From positions 148,626,435 to 148,690,434 of the forward strand of contig NC_035433.2 in the NCBI RefSeq assembly GCF_002127325.2: a DNA stretch of 64,000 nt, given 5' to 3'. Each line of letters starts with the position of its first letter. Within the stretch, counting starts at the first letter, position 1. Shown here one piece after another: positions 42,286-52,308 of this stretch. A program made the translations under genes and the position numbers. This DNA is from Helianthus annuus. Its lineage: Eukaryota > Streptophyta > Magnoliopsida > Asterales > Asteraceae. Under the pieces are notes generated by a model. It was not told the DNA's origin. It ran no database searches and saw only the letters and a list, made by a program, of their open reading frames with translations.

Positions 42286-42719
42286 GTATTTAAAAGATAC
42301 TCAATTTTTCCTGATTACTATTACGTGATTATGTGTTTATGTGCTTTTAAACTGATTATTTGTTAATTACAGTATGGGTAAGCAAAAGTTACAAGATATC
42401 TATCTTAAACTAGATAGGTCAGTCTACGAAGAAGGAAGTTCGTCTAAAACTAAATTTTCAAAGCTCCCTACAATTCCTGAAGAAGGAATATTTGTGCAAA
42501 AAGTATTTAAAAGTTACTCAATTTTTCCTGATTACTATTACGTGATTATGTGTTTATGTGCTTTTAAACTGATTATTTGTTAATTACAGTATGGGTAAGC
42601 AAAAGTTACAAGATATCTATCTTAAACTAGATAGGTCAGTCTACGAAGAAGGAAGTTTGTCTAAAACTAAATTTTCAAAGCTCCCTACAATTCCTGAAGA
42701 AGGAATATTTGTGCAAAAA
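42286..42719 (+). repeat. 217-bp tandem duplication at the start of element F
   Basis: 42286-42502 and 42503-42719 are almost identical, with small changes near the seam (AGATACTC against AGTTACTC) and one at TCGTCT/TTGTCT. The duplication carries the acceptor-like TTGTTAATTACAG and the start of a small ORF (MGKQKLQDIYLKLD), so the ORF start is present twice (42374 and 42591). Confidence 0.92.
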
Positions 42720-42914
42720 GCGAATTATGAATATCCGCTTTCTCCTAGAAAAAGGAATATGATTATTAAGAAAAGTAAGGAGCAAATCAGAGAAAAGAAG
42801 ATTAAAAAGGAAACCCAGGAGTTAATTAAGAAATCACCTTGGGAAGATAAACTCGATGAAAAATGGGCAAATTTGTATATGTTAGCCAGTGTGGCAGAAC
42901 ATGCAAATCTTTAG
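42591..42914 (+). CDS. Element F small upstream ORF, unknown product
   Basis: This 107-residue Lys-rich protein starts MGKQKLQDIYLKLDRSVYEEG. Residues 58-85 are very basic (KRNMIIKKSKEQ.REKKIKKE) and it ends MLASVAEHANL. The ATG follows a splice-acceptor-like TTAATTACAG. A truncated duplicate starts at 42374. It shows no domain I recognise. It lies where gag would normally begin and may be a first coding exon of the extra protein encoded next. Function unknown. Confidence 0.45.
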   Translation: MGKQKLQDIYLKLDRSVYEEGSLSKTKFSKLPTIPEEGIFVQKANYEYPLSPRKRNMIIKKSKEQIREKKIKKETQELIKKSPWEDKLDEKWANLYMLASVAEHANL

Positions 42915-43102
42915 ATGCCCTACATCTAGCAAACAGCACTTCCCAATAAGTAAATAAATAAAATTTAGTAAAATAAATCTTAATGTGTTTTCCTGTATTT
43001 TGTACAAATAGTGTGCAATAAAACTTCCATGTTTATTTGTTAAACTTTGTTCCAAAGTTTTAACTTAATATGTTTGTGCATTTTGCATATATGCTATACA
43101 GC

Positions 43103-43899
43103 ATGAACGAGATATCTGAAGCTTTTCAGAACCTCAATCTTTACCCGGTTAATATAGAAGTTTCTCATGAATTTACTGGATATTTTGCTGATATGGACCA
43201 ACTTGTAAAATTTCCTACTCCACCATTGACCAAACCAAAAGAAAGAAAAAGAAAAATTATGTGTGGGGAAGCCGTATACGTAGGAAAAAGCCAGTTACAA
43301 AACCTCCTAGAATTAACGACCCTTTAGGAAAAGGAAAGGCAATTATAATCCAGGAAAACCCTAATCAGCAAGAAAGGGAAACTGAAGCCAATAAAGAGTT
43401 TAGGCAAATGGAGAAACAGTTTGAGGAATATTCTCAAGAAATAGAAACAGAAATAGGGCAAGATTCTAGACCAACTCAGGTAGAAATTGGGGAGACTTCC
43501 AACCAAAACCAAAGGCTAACTTTTCAGGAGCAGATAGATATTCTATTGGCAAACTGTGATACTTTTCAGCCTGTCAATACGAATATTTTTACCTATCCTG
43601 TTGAAAATCCACTTCCTATGAACTCTGGACCAGCAATCCCAGATCCAATAGTACACTTCCAACCTGTAGAAATGGAGGAATGGTGGACAAATGATTGGCA
43701 ATTCCAAAATATTGTCAACGACCCTTATTCCTTTCTTCCACAATTCAATCCAGAACCCCTACCTAATCCACCAATGAGCAATGAGAATCTGGCTGAACTT
43801 CGCCATTTCGGTGAAGAATTGATAGATGCAGGGAATAGAATTAGGGAGATAGGGGGACAGATTGCCTGGAAGTATGATGAAAGGGAACTTCGTTTTTAA
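43103..43899 (+). pseudogene. Element F extra ORF upstream of gag, frameshifted
   Basis: It starts MNEISEAFQNLNLYPVN straight after an acceptor-like ATGCTATACAG. The frame shifts at about 43258 into the one open over 43261-43899. The second part is Glu/Gln/Pro-rich (EFRQMEKQFEEYSQEIETEI; FNPEPLPNPPMSNENL) and ends in a short helix (LRHFGEELIDAGNRIREIG). It has no catalytic motif. Its place between the PBS and gag matches the intact 405-residue ORF of element E, though the sequences are not obviously alike beyond composition. The role is unknown; an accessory element protein is the simplest reading. Confidence 0.5.
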
Positions 43900-44143
43900 G
43901 ATATCAAGTAACGAGAGATAAGAAGATGATAAAACTATCGTTGTGTAATAGTAAAAGTAAATAGTGAAACCAGTTGTAACATAACGAATAAAACGTTGTA
44001 AAATATCGGTGTGTATTGATGCATACTATACTGATATAAAATGGAATCGAGAAATCGATAAGTTTTGACTTTATGTGTTATGAATTGTCTGATTATTTGT
44101 ATAAATTGCTAATTACTAATTACTCATAATAAATTATTATCAG

Positions 44144-45313
44144 ATGGCAAATAATGATAACGAACCAGTAAATGAAGTTAATCAGTCAGAACATCACCCA
44201 GAAGATTAATATATGACCAAACAAGATATTGAAAATATTGTTGCTCAAGGGATAGCCAACGCAATTCCAATATTCGTTGCTGCTATAAAAAGTCCAAACG
44301 AGCTGCAACATATCATTCCTAGTAGACATACTATTGAGGATAATTTCAGTAATAGTATAAACGGGGGCAATGATCATATTAATCATGATAATGAATCTCA
44401 GCACACGTCGCGCCCTAAGAAACGAAAGGCTACAACACCTGGTTGCACTTTCAAAGAATTCCTTGCTTGTAAACCCGCTGAATTTGCAGGCAACGAAGGA
44501 GCAACTGCAACACTGCGATGGTTAGAGAAAACCGAAGCAGTGATTGCAATAAGTAAATGTGCTGAAGAAGATCAAGTCATGTATGCCTCAAATTTGTTTA
44601 AAGAAGGAGCACTAGAATGGTGGAACACAGTACTGCAAGCAAAAGGAAGACGGGTGGCTTATGCTATGACTTGGGAAGAATTTAAGAATCTTGTCGAAAG
44701 AAAATTCTGTCCTGAGTATGAGAAGGAACAGATGGCAAATAAGTTCCTAAATCATCGAATGACAGGGGTAGATTGTCGTGGTTATACTTCGACATTCTTC
44801 GAATATGCGAGAGTGGTACCCAATCTGGCTTCGCCAGAACCGGTACTCATTTCCCGATATATTTGGGGACTAATTAGCGAAATTCGTAATATCGTTAAGG
44901 CTGCGAGACCTCATACTATTGACGATGCAGTAGAATTAGCTAACACCCTAACCGACGAACTAATACGCACAAGAAATGAAGATAGGAAGAAAGAATTGGC
45001 TCAAAAGATTACCCAGGGATTTAGGGTGGGTAATAGTAGTAATTTCAAGAAGAAAGGAGCAAGACAATCTTCAACCCCGCCATTTTGCAGAAATTGCAGA
45101 AGGAAACATTTTGGAAAATGCAATGCAATTTGTAATTTCTGCAAATCTGTAGGCCATAGTGAAGAAAACTGTAAGAAGAAAACTGTAATCTGTTTTCACT
45201 GTGGGGAAACAGGACATTACAAAACCGAATGCCCCAAACTGAACAAAATCACCGATAACAAGGGCAACCAGTTGAAGGAACTATTAAGAAAAATGCTAGA
45301 GCTTTCCAGCTAA
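44144..45313 (+). pseudogene. gag: Element F gag
   Basis: The natural start is the ATG at 44144 (MANNDNEPVNEVNQSEHH), which follows a strong acceptor-like TTATTATCAG. A TAA at 44207-44209 interrupts it, and the rest is open in the same frame from 44213. The Gag core is clear (GCTFKEFLACKPAEFAGNEG; ALEWWNTVLQAKG; MTWEEFKNLVERKFCPEY). Two canonical knuckles follow, CNFCKSVGHSEENC and CFHCGETGHYKTEC. The frame is lost just after the knuckles, between about 45265 and 45300, and the protease is in another frame. Confidence 0.87.
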
Positions 45314-45329
45314 CCACTCAAGAAGCAGA

Positions 45330-46108
45330 GCTCATTCCGGATGTGATAGCCGGTACGTTTTTAGTTCACAACGTTTATGCAAAAGTATTATTTGACTCTG
45401 GTGCAAACCAAAGTTTTATAAATACTTCATTCTGTCAAGCTCTTAAGTTACCGTTGACTACCGTTAGGCAGATTTTTACAGTCGAAACTGCAGATGGGAA
45501 TTCAGTAGAAATTAATCAGGTTTTGCAAAAAGTAGAAATAGAACTCTCAGGTCATAAATTTGTTGCAAACTTATTACCTATGAAACTAGCCGAGTTTGAT
45601 GTTGTCTTAGGAATGGATTGGTTAATAGCCAACCATGCTCAAATCATTTGTGATAAGAACTCTATAGAAATTCAAGCACCTACGGGAGAGATAATTAAGA
45701 TTGCAAGAGATAAACCTCGGAGGCCACTGAAGTTCATATCAGTAATGAAAGTTGCTAATTATGAACGGAAACAAGGAATAGTATATATAATTTCAGTAAT
45801 CATTTGTACTAAAGGAAAAGAACTTAAGGAAATTCCTGTAGTCTCAGAATACCCAAATGTTTTTTCCAGAAGATTTACCTAGGTTACCACCAGATAGAGA
45901 GGTAGAATTTAGGATTCATCTAATTCCAGGAACTATACCGATAGCCAAGGCACCTTATCGATTAGCTCCTACCGAAATGCTAGAATTAAAGAAGCAATTA
46001 GATGAATTACTAAGCAAAGGATTTATACAACCTAGTTCATCCCCTTGGGGTGCACCAGTGTTGTTTGTGAAAAAGAAAGATGGATCAATGAGAATGTGTA
46101 TTGATTAA
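45330..46108 (+). pseudogene. pol: Element F protease and start of RT, broken
   Basis: The protease is open at 45343-45882, with the active-site motif LFDSGANQSF and VVLGMDWL. A frameshift at the T6 run near 45860 moves to the frame of 45857-46108. That frame has the RT entry motifs [13 protein letters not shown] and [20 protein letters not shown], and closes with a TAA at 46106-46108. Confidence 0.87.
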
Positions 46109-47109
46109 AGAGAATTGAATAAGGTTACAATTAAGAATCGATACCCATTACCTAGGATTGATAATCTCTTTGATCAATTACAAGGCGCTAAATATTTTTC
46201 TAAGATAGACCTGCGCTCCGGATATCATCAATTAAAGGTTCAAGAGGAAGACATACCTAAAACTGCTTTTAGAACTAGGTATGGTCATTATGAATTTACA
46301 GTCATGCCCTTTGGACTAACAAATGCCCCAGCTGCATTCATGGACATGATGAACAGGATTTGTAAACCATATTTGGATAAATTTGTGATCGTGTTCATTG
46401 ACGATATACTCATTTATTCCAAAAGTCAAGTCGAGCATTGTCAGCACTTGTATGCACTCTTAACTTTGTTAAGAAAAGAAAAGTTGTACGCTAAATTCTC
46501 GAAGTGTGAATTTTGGCTACAAGAAGTGCAATTTTAGGACACATGGTGAATCACGAAGGTATTCACGTAGATCCTGCTAAGATAGAAGCAATTACCAACT
46601 GGAAGGTTCCGCAAACTGCAATGGAAATTAGAAGTTTTATAGGTTTAGCTGGTTATTATAGACGGTTTATTAAGGATTTTTCCAAGATAGCTGTACCATT
46701 AACTAAGCTAACCTGTAAAGCCACTAAGTTTGAATGGGGACCAAAACAAGAAGAAGCCTTTAGAATTTTAAAACAGAAATTAACCAATGCGCCAATCTTA
46801 GCTTTACCAGAAGGAACAGAAGATTTTGAAGTATATTGCGATGCTTCAAAACTAGGATACGAATGTGTGTTAATGCAACGCAAGAAGGTAATTGCGTATG
46901 CCTCCAGACAATTGAAAAAGCACGAAGAAAACTATACAACTCATGATTTAGAACTAGGAGCCATAGTTTTTGCCCTTAAAATTTGGAGACATTATCTGTA
47001 TGGAAGTAAATTTACTATTTATACAGATCATAAAAGTTTAAGATATATATTTGGGCAAAAAGAGTTAAACATGAGGCAAAGAAGATGGATGGAGATTTTA
47101 AGTGATTAG
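46109..47109 (+). pseudogene. pol: Element F RT and RNase H, broken
   Basis: 46115-46537 holds RT motifs [24 protein letters not shown] and the catalytic FIDD in [11 protein letters not shown] 1-nt loss near 46533 (T4 run) shifts the frame to 46513-47109. That frame has the RT connection and RNase H ([36 protein letters not shown]). A TAG at 47107-47109 ends it. Confidence 0.87.
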
Positions 47110-48648
47110 GACTGTGATATTCAATATCACGAAGGAAAGGCAAACGTAGTAGCAGATGCTTTAAGTCGTAAGTATCATGAAAAGCAAAGGCGAGTCCGTG
47201 CCCTTAGAATAAATCTACAAATACATTTAATGGAACAAGTGAAGGAAATCCAGAAAACAGCAATTAAGGACGATGCCGAAGGAATGAAAGGTTACCTAAA
47301 AGAATTGGAACAAGGAAATGATGGAATTTGGAAATTCCACAAAAACAGAATTTGGGTACCTAAACAGGGAAATTTAAGATCAAAGATTTTAGAGGAAGCT
47401 CATAAATCTAGGTATACCATACACCCAGGAAACAATAAGATGCATCAAGATTTAAGAAAGAATTTCTGGTGGATAGGAATGAAAAAGGATATAGCCGAAT
47501 ATGTATCTAAGTGTTTAACATGTTCACAAGTTAAAGCCGAACACCAGAAACCCTCAGGTTTACTACAATAGTTAGAAATGCCTGTATGGAAATGGGAACT
47601 TATAACAATGGACTTTGTTATTAAGTTACCCAAGACTCGAAAAGGTAATGATGCCATTTGGGTAATCGTGGATCGATTGACCAAATCAGCTCATTTTCTA
47701 CCAATAAAGGAAACCTTTAGTATGGAAAGGTTAGCCAAATTGTATGTAGATGAGATAGTATCCTTACATGGAGTCCCGCTCTCCATTGTATCGGATAGAG
47801 ATAGTTGTTTCACTTCCCGTTTCTGGACAAGTTTCCAAGAATCAATGGGAACCCGACTTAATCTAAGTACTGCATATCATCCACAGACCGATGGACAAAG
47901 TGAAAGGACGATCCAAACTTTAGAAGACATGCTCCGAGCATGTGTAATTGATTTTGGGGGTAATTGGGATAACCATTTACCATTAATTGAATTCTCCTAT
48001 AACAATAGTTATCATTCAAGTATTGAAGCCGCTCCATTCGAGGCACTATATGGACGCAAGTGCAGAACACCTGTATGTTGGGCAGAAATAGGAGAAAGTC
48101 AATTATCAGGTCCGGAAATTGTGCAAGAAACCACAGACAAGATAACTCGAATCAAGGAACGATTGAAAACAGCCAGAGATCGCCAAAAGAGCTATGCAGA
48201 CAATCGTCGCAAACCACTTGAATTCCAAATAGGAGACAAAGTACTGCTGAAAGTATCTCCTTGGAAAGGAGTTGTAAGATTCGGTAAGAAAGGAAAACTG
48301 AGTCCCAGATATGTTGGACCATTTCCAGTGATTCAACAAATCGGACCAGTCGCTTATCGTTTACAATTACCAGAGGCACTAGCTGGAGTACATGATGTAT
48401 TTCATGTATCCAATCTTAAGAAATGTCTATCAGACGAATCTCTAGTAGTACCTCTTCAAGACATAGAGGTAAATGAAAAACTGAAATTCATAGAAAAACC
48501 TTTACAAATAGAAGATCGAAAGATCAAGTTTCTCAAACACAAGCGACTAGTACTGGTGAAAGTCAGATGGAATTCAAAGAGAGGACCGGAATATACTTGG
48601 GAACTGGAATCAGAAATGAAGCGCAAGTACCCTCATCTGTTTCAATGA
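47110..48648 (+). pseudogene. pol: Element F integrase and chromodomain, two stops upstream
   Basis: The HHCC region is at 47395-47545 (HPGNNKMHQDL, CLTCSQVKAEH). A TAG at 47569-47571 interrupts it. The core is then open at 47578-48648, with catalytic residues in [16 protein letters not shown] and [18 protein letters not shown] is the GPY/F-type motif. The C-terminal chromodomain-like piece is [19 protein letters not shown]. The last 356 codons are unbroken. Confidence 0.88.
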
Positions 48649-48684
48649 ATCTCGAGGACGAGATTTTTCCTAAGGTGGGGAGGA
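48649..48684 (+). promoter_or_regulatory. Element F GAGGACGAGAT box and polypurine tract
   Basis: CTCGAGGACGAGATTT follows the stop codon, then AAGGTGGGGAGGA borders the 3' LTR. It is equivalent to the box and tract of B, C and E. Confidence 0.85.
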
Positions 48685-50136
48685 TGTAACAACTATCATT
48701 AAAATTAGTAATTAGAATAATAATTAGTCAATAAGGAAACCTTAATTGAGACACCCAAGTAATTCCGCACTAACCCTAAAATTTCCGGAATAATCGGAAT
48801 CAGGATCAGGGCCCCTAAAACTCAGGGGGGTTAAACCCTATTCGATAATTATCTTAAATTATGCGTTGTATATACTGAATTTCGAATGTTGTTGATTCAC
48901 CAAGTCTATGCCACTGACTAGGCTAATCTACAAGCTAGGCCGCACCTTTACGGACCGTAAGGGTTAGTCCTTACGGACCGTAAGCCTACCAGCTTGCCTT
49001 ACGGACCGTAAGGGTTAGGTCATACGGTCCGTAAGCAACATGAAATTTGGGCTATAAATAGCCGACCTTGGCATTCGACTGTTGGTGTTAAAACGTCGAT
49101 CGAATTCGTTCTGTACATCGATGTTAGGCTGTTATATCACAAATTAAACACACACGATCACGAAGTGCTGCCGCGGAACAGGGTAATTACTCGATCGCTA
49201 TTACGATTCAGTTTCCGAGATCAATATATCCAAAGAATGTTTAAGTGCCGCCCACATTGGGTCATACTTTGTCATTTATCGTTAATTCGATGAATGAGTT
49301 TAAGTATTATACTTTGTCGTTTGTCGTTAATTCGATAAATGAGTTTAAGTATCGCACTTTGTCGTTCATTGTGAGAATTTGATCTCGTGAGATATCGTGA
49401 CTGTTGTATTGATCACTAACCCTGTTTTGTGTGCATTATTATTGAAATTAGGTTAACAGGGCTAAAATCATATTCTGTCAGTACTAAATCTGCAATGTGA
49501 GTTATTCTCTTTTTATCAACTGTTTTACAATACTCCAAATTATTTCCAGAATTATAAATTACAGTGATTAAGTTATGTAATCACCAAGTTACAGCCGGTA
49601 TGTGGGGTATTGTGCACTTTACTTGATAATCGTCACCAATGGGGCAGCCATTGGGTGATCTGACCATAATCACAGACACCATTGGACAGGTGGGCCAATG
49701 GGTCGAGTGGTAAAGTACTGTGGGTAGTTGGTTGATATCAGAAACATTGTAAAAGATTTTAACACTGTGAATTATAACAGATGTGTCATTTTCAGCAACT
49801 AGAATAATTCACTCAGTATTTCCCCGCTGATAAAATCTTTTCCAAACATGTTTCAGGTAATCTGCTGTAATTCAGGAAAAATGCAGGGGAAGCATTTCAA
49901 GCTTAAGATAGTGGCTCAGTATAAAATAAAGAAATGTGTTTTATCCAGAAAATCTTACTATTGTAAATTATCAGGGTTTTATCCCGAATTGTGAAATAAA
50001 ATAATCGGGAAAAGTTTTTAGCTTAAACGATCCTGTAAATAAAATTTCCGCTGCTAAACTCACAATAAACAAAGTACCGCAGGATTTCTGTCCCGCGGCT
50101 CCTGGAACGGGTCAAACCGGGCCGGGGGCCGTGACA
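48685..50136 (+). repeat. Element F 3' LTR
   Basis: 1452 bp, same length as the 5' LTR, about 9 substitutions apart by eye. The palindrome cluster is at 48947-49035 and TATAAATAG at 49053-49061. Confidence 0.95.
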
Positions 50137-50233
50137 GAAGGGAGGGGAAATATGTAATTGAATTTTATAATTGGGTAAATATGTAATAAGCCAGCTTAGG
50201 AAGGGGAAATATGTAAAAAAACCCTTCACATAT

Positions 50234-50586
50234 TAATTGGTGGAGATTAGATCTTTTGACAAGCTTATGATATTGCATGATTCATTGACTAGGCATCGAG
50301 TGTTTTACATACACATTATATGTATGATTTAGAAATTTAACCGACTGTGTGTGAACATTGTGAGAAATATAAAGATTTGCATGCTAAGTCAATCGAACGT
50401 AGAATCATTGCTTTATGGTTATCCTTTCATACATCCAACAAAGCTTGTTTGTCTTAAATCTTTGATAATGACTTTTAGAAAACCAATTCGACCACCAAAC
50501 AAATTAGTAACTTTGTAAATATTCAGATGTCATTCCTTGTTTTATTTTAAGTTTGCTTGAGGACAAGCAAAGTTCAAGTGTGGGGA
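50234..50586 (+). other. Element D 3' untranslated region, right of element G, with polypurine tract
   Basis: This AT-rich non-coding stretch ends in GAGGACAAGCAAAGTTCAAG followed by TGTGGGGA (to 50586). That is the Athila-type polypurine tract directly before the 3' LTR. Confidence 0.8.
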
Positions 50587-52179
50587 TGTTTGATATACGT
50601 TAAATTATACATGTTTTTATACCCCAAAACACTTCCGTTTGAAGCATTTTTGACCGAAACCGCGACGTTTAGGTACCAAATTCGGTACTTTTATACTCTC
50701 ATGTCTTAAACGGAGCTCAAAAGAAAAATCTGATGAAAACGGACAAATTCGGATGCATTTATGATGAAACGGACAAAATTCTGTTAACTGCCAGGTGTCG
50801 CACGATCGTGCGACCAATCGCACTACCATGTGGAGCGCTCGACATCGGAAGCACTGCCGTGCGACTGATGGTGCCAACCTTTACCGTGTGACCCGCCGCA
50901 TGACCGTGCACCAGCAAGACCAAGCTTTCTGATCAAGTTTCTGATGACATCGCACTACCGTGCGATCCATGGCATGACCGTGCCAATTTGATGACTCAGA
51001 CAACTTGTCCACTAGTCCACTTGTCTGACCCCAAATCGGAGAAATGACATCACCCGACAACACCATTCACACGACCGTGCGACACGGTGGCACGACCGTG
51101 CCAAACCAAAAGTTGTCTATAAATAGAGCCATTCTCTAGTGGTTTCAATGTTGGGTTTTTCTCCATGTTTCTGGGCGATTTCTGGGTTCCGGAGCAGTCC
51201 TGATCAGACCACTTTGAAGCTTCAAGACCGAATGGAAGCATAACCGATCTAACCCATCAATTCCTTGCTTGTTTATGGTTCGATTCCTTGTTCTTATACA
51301 TGTATTCTGATCATTATTCAAGTATTGAGTTAATGTTAGTTTTGTAATAGTAGTAATGAACTTGTTTCTTGAATAATCTTTATGTTGTATTCTTGTTTAT
51401 ATGAATCTTTAGTGCTTTTTCATGTTTGAATCTTCATGATTATATAATGAACGTTTTGTTGATGTTGAGTTCCTGTTATGTTTGATTATCTTGGATAATG
51501 AATCTGTGGTTATTGGGATGATAACTATTTCTTGATTAATCACTTGTTTGTAAACTTGTTTACACCATGAGACTCGAGAGGGGTATTGGTTTAATCTAAG
51601 ATATATCTTATTTTGATTAGGAATGCTTTCTTGCACATAAGGGTTCTAACGAATTATATGGTGTTGATTACATGTTCTTGCATGTGGTTTATGATCCTTG
51701 TTTAGTAGTTTTGGTCTGAAATTGCTGACATGGTAGATTTGTGTTCAAGACTTGTAAAGGTGAAATATTTTGTTATATGATCTACTTAAATGCTTATCCT
51801 CGTGGCTATATTGTGACTGTCGGTTGCTTTCTTTGATAAGTGAGGTTAGAAAACTCCTAGCGGATGACTAATCTATCCTTAAAGGTTCACATGAATGAAT
51901 ATCAATAGCTCGCTAAAGAATGAGTTTAGGTGGTTAACGTGTGTTTATCGCGTTAACTTTCCGAAGAATCCTCGTGTTAGAAAACTCCTAGCGGATGACT
52001 AACTGTCTCAAAATTGGAAAATTGATTAAATGCTTTTGTGACATATCTGATAGATAACATGTTTAGGTTGTTTGTGAAACAAGATAATAGTATATTTATG
52101 TTTTAGATATAATTTAGACAACTTAGTTAAACAACCATTCACTTATCCTTTTATCTGGTAATCTAATGACAAAGATTTA
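50587..52179 (+). repeat. Element D 3' LTR (interrupted before its U5 end)
   Basis: It begins TGTTTGATATACG after the polypurine tract. U3 carries the GCACGACCGTGC-type cluster (50797-51102) and TATAAATAG at 51118-51126. The last 350 bp pair with the 5' LTR fragments at 15 visible differences. It stops at TTA (52177-52179), where MITE H begins. The remaining 190 bp or so of U5 is known from 29045-29236 and should lie beyond the window. Confidence 0.87.
50797..51126 (+). promoter_or_regulatory. Element D LTR palindrome cluster plus TATA box
   Basis: Words include TCGCACGATCGTGCGA, CGCACTACCGTGCG, GGCATGACCGTGCC, ACACGACCGTGCG and GGCACGACCGTGCC, about nine in 300 bp. TATAAATAG follows at 51118. 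The word GCACGACCGTGC is also the one used in the B LTR, although B and D belong to different lineages. Confidence 0.82.
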
Positions 52180-52308
52180 GGGGTTGTTTGGCAACATCTG
52201 AATGGTTAAGTGCTGAACCAGTAAGAGGTTTGAACCATTAAGTGTTGAACCAGTAAGAGGTCTGAACCATTAAGAGCTTGTATAATGCTTAACTATTCAG
52301 AGGCAAAT
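52180..52308 (+). mobile_element. MITE H, PIF/Harbinger-like, left part
   Basis: It begins GGGGTTGTTTGGCAAC right after TTA in the D LTR. A TTA target and a GGG..TGTTTGG terminus are the usual signature of PIF/Harbinger elements. Inside are two 32-bp direct repeats (52209-52240 and 52241-52272) containing GAACCAGTAAGAGG. Element E interrupts it at 52308, so the right end is outside the window. Confidence 0.6.

Larger units (their letters stand above)
40793..50136 (+). mobile_element. Element F: mutated Tekay-like chromovirus inside element G
   Basis: LTRs of 1452 bp each (40793-42244, 48685-50136) begin TGTAACAAC and end GTGACA. A perfect target-site duplication GAAGG is at 40788-40792 and 50137-50141. 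The PBS is tRNA-iMet type. It encodes extra 5' ORFs, gag, protease, RT, RNase H, integrase and chromodomain. The coding part has at least four stops and three or four frameshifts, yet the LTRs differ at only about 9 sites. Confidence 0.93.
39446..50224 (+). mobile_element. Element G: Pack-MULE-like DNA transposon, interrupted by element F
   Basis: Terminal inverted repeats of about 52 bp begin GGGATTTTTACATATTTCCCC on the left and are mirrored by GGAAATATGTAAAAAAACCC on the right. A perfect 9-bp target-site duplication TTCACATAT is at 39437-39445 and 50225-50233, the hallmark size of Mutator-like elements. Extra subterminal copies of TTACATATTTCCC lie at both ends. Without F the element is about 1.43 kb, too short for a transposase, and none is seen. 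It carries a fragment of a host ClpC-type gene, so it fits the Pack-MULE definition. It sits in the 3' untranslated part of D. Confidence 0.88.
4180..52179 (+). mobile_element. Element D: old Athila-type Ty3/gypsy retrotransposon, decayed host of the nest
   Basis: The pieces of D, in order, are a 5' LTR fragment (4180-4351), the rest of the 5' LTR (28867-29236), a tRNA-Asp-type PBS (29243-29255), gag (30278-31581), protease (32056-33015), RT (33149-33823), RNase H, integrase (to 35788), an env-like ORF (36866-38170), a polypurine tract (50575-50586) and a 3' LTR (50587-52179). A and its nested cargo split the 5' LTR, G with F sits in the 3' untranslated part, and H with E interrupts the 3' LTR. 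The left end is truncated. The alignable LTR parts (350 bp each) differ at about 15 positions, the highest divergence in the window, so D is the oldest. Frameshifts and stops occur throughout. Confidence 0.85.
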
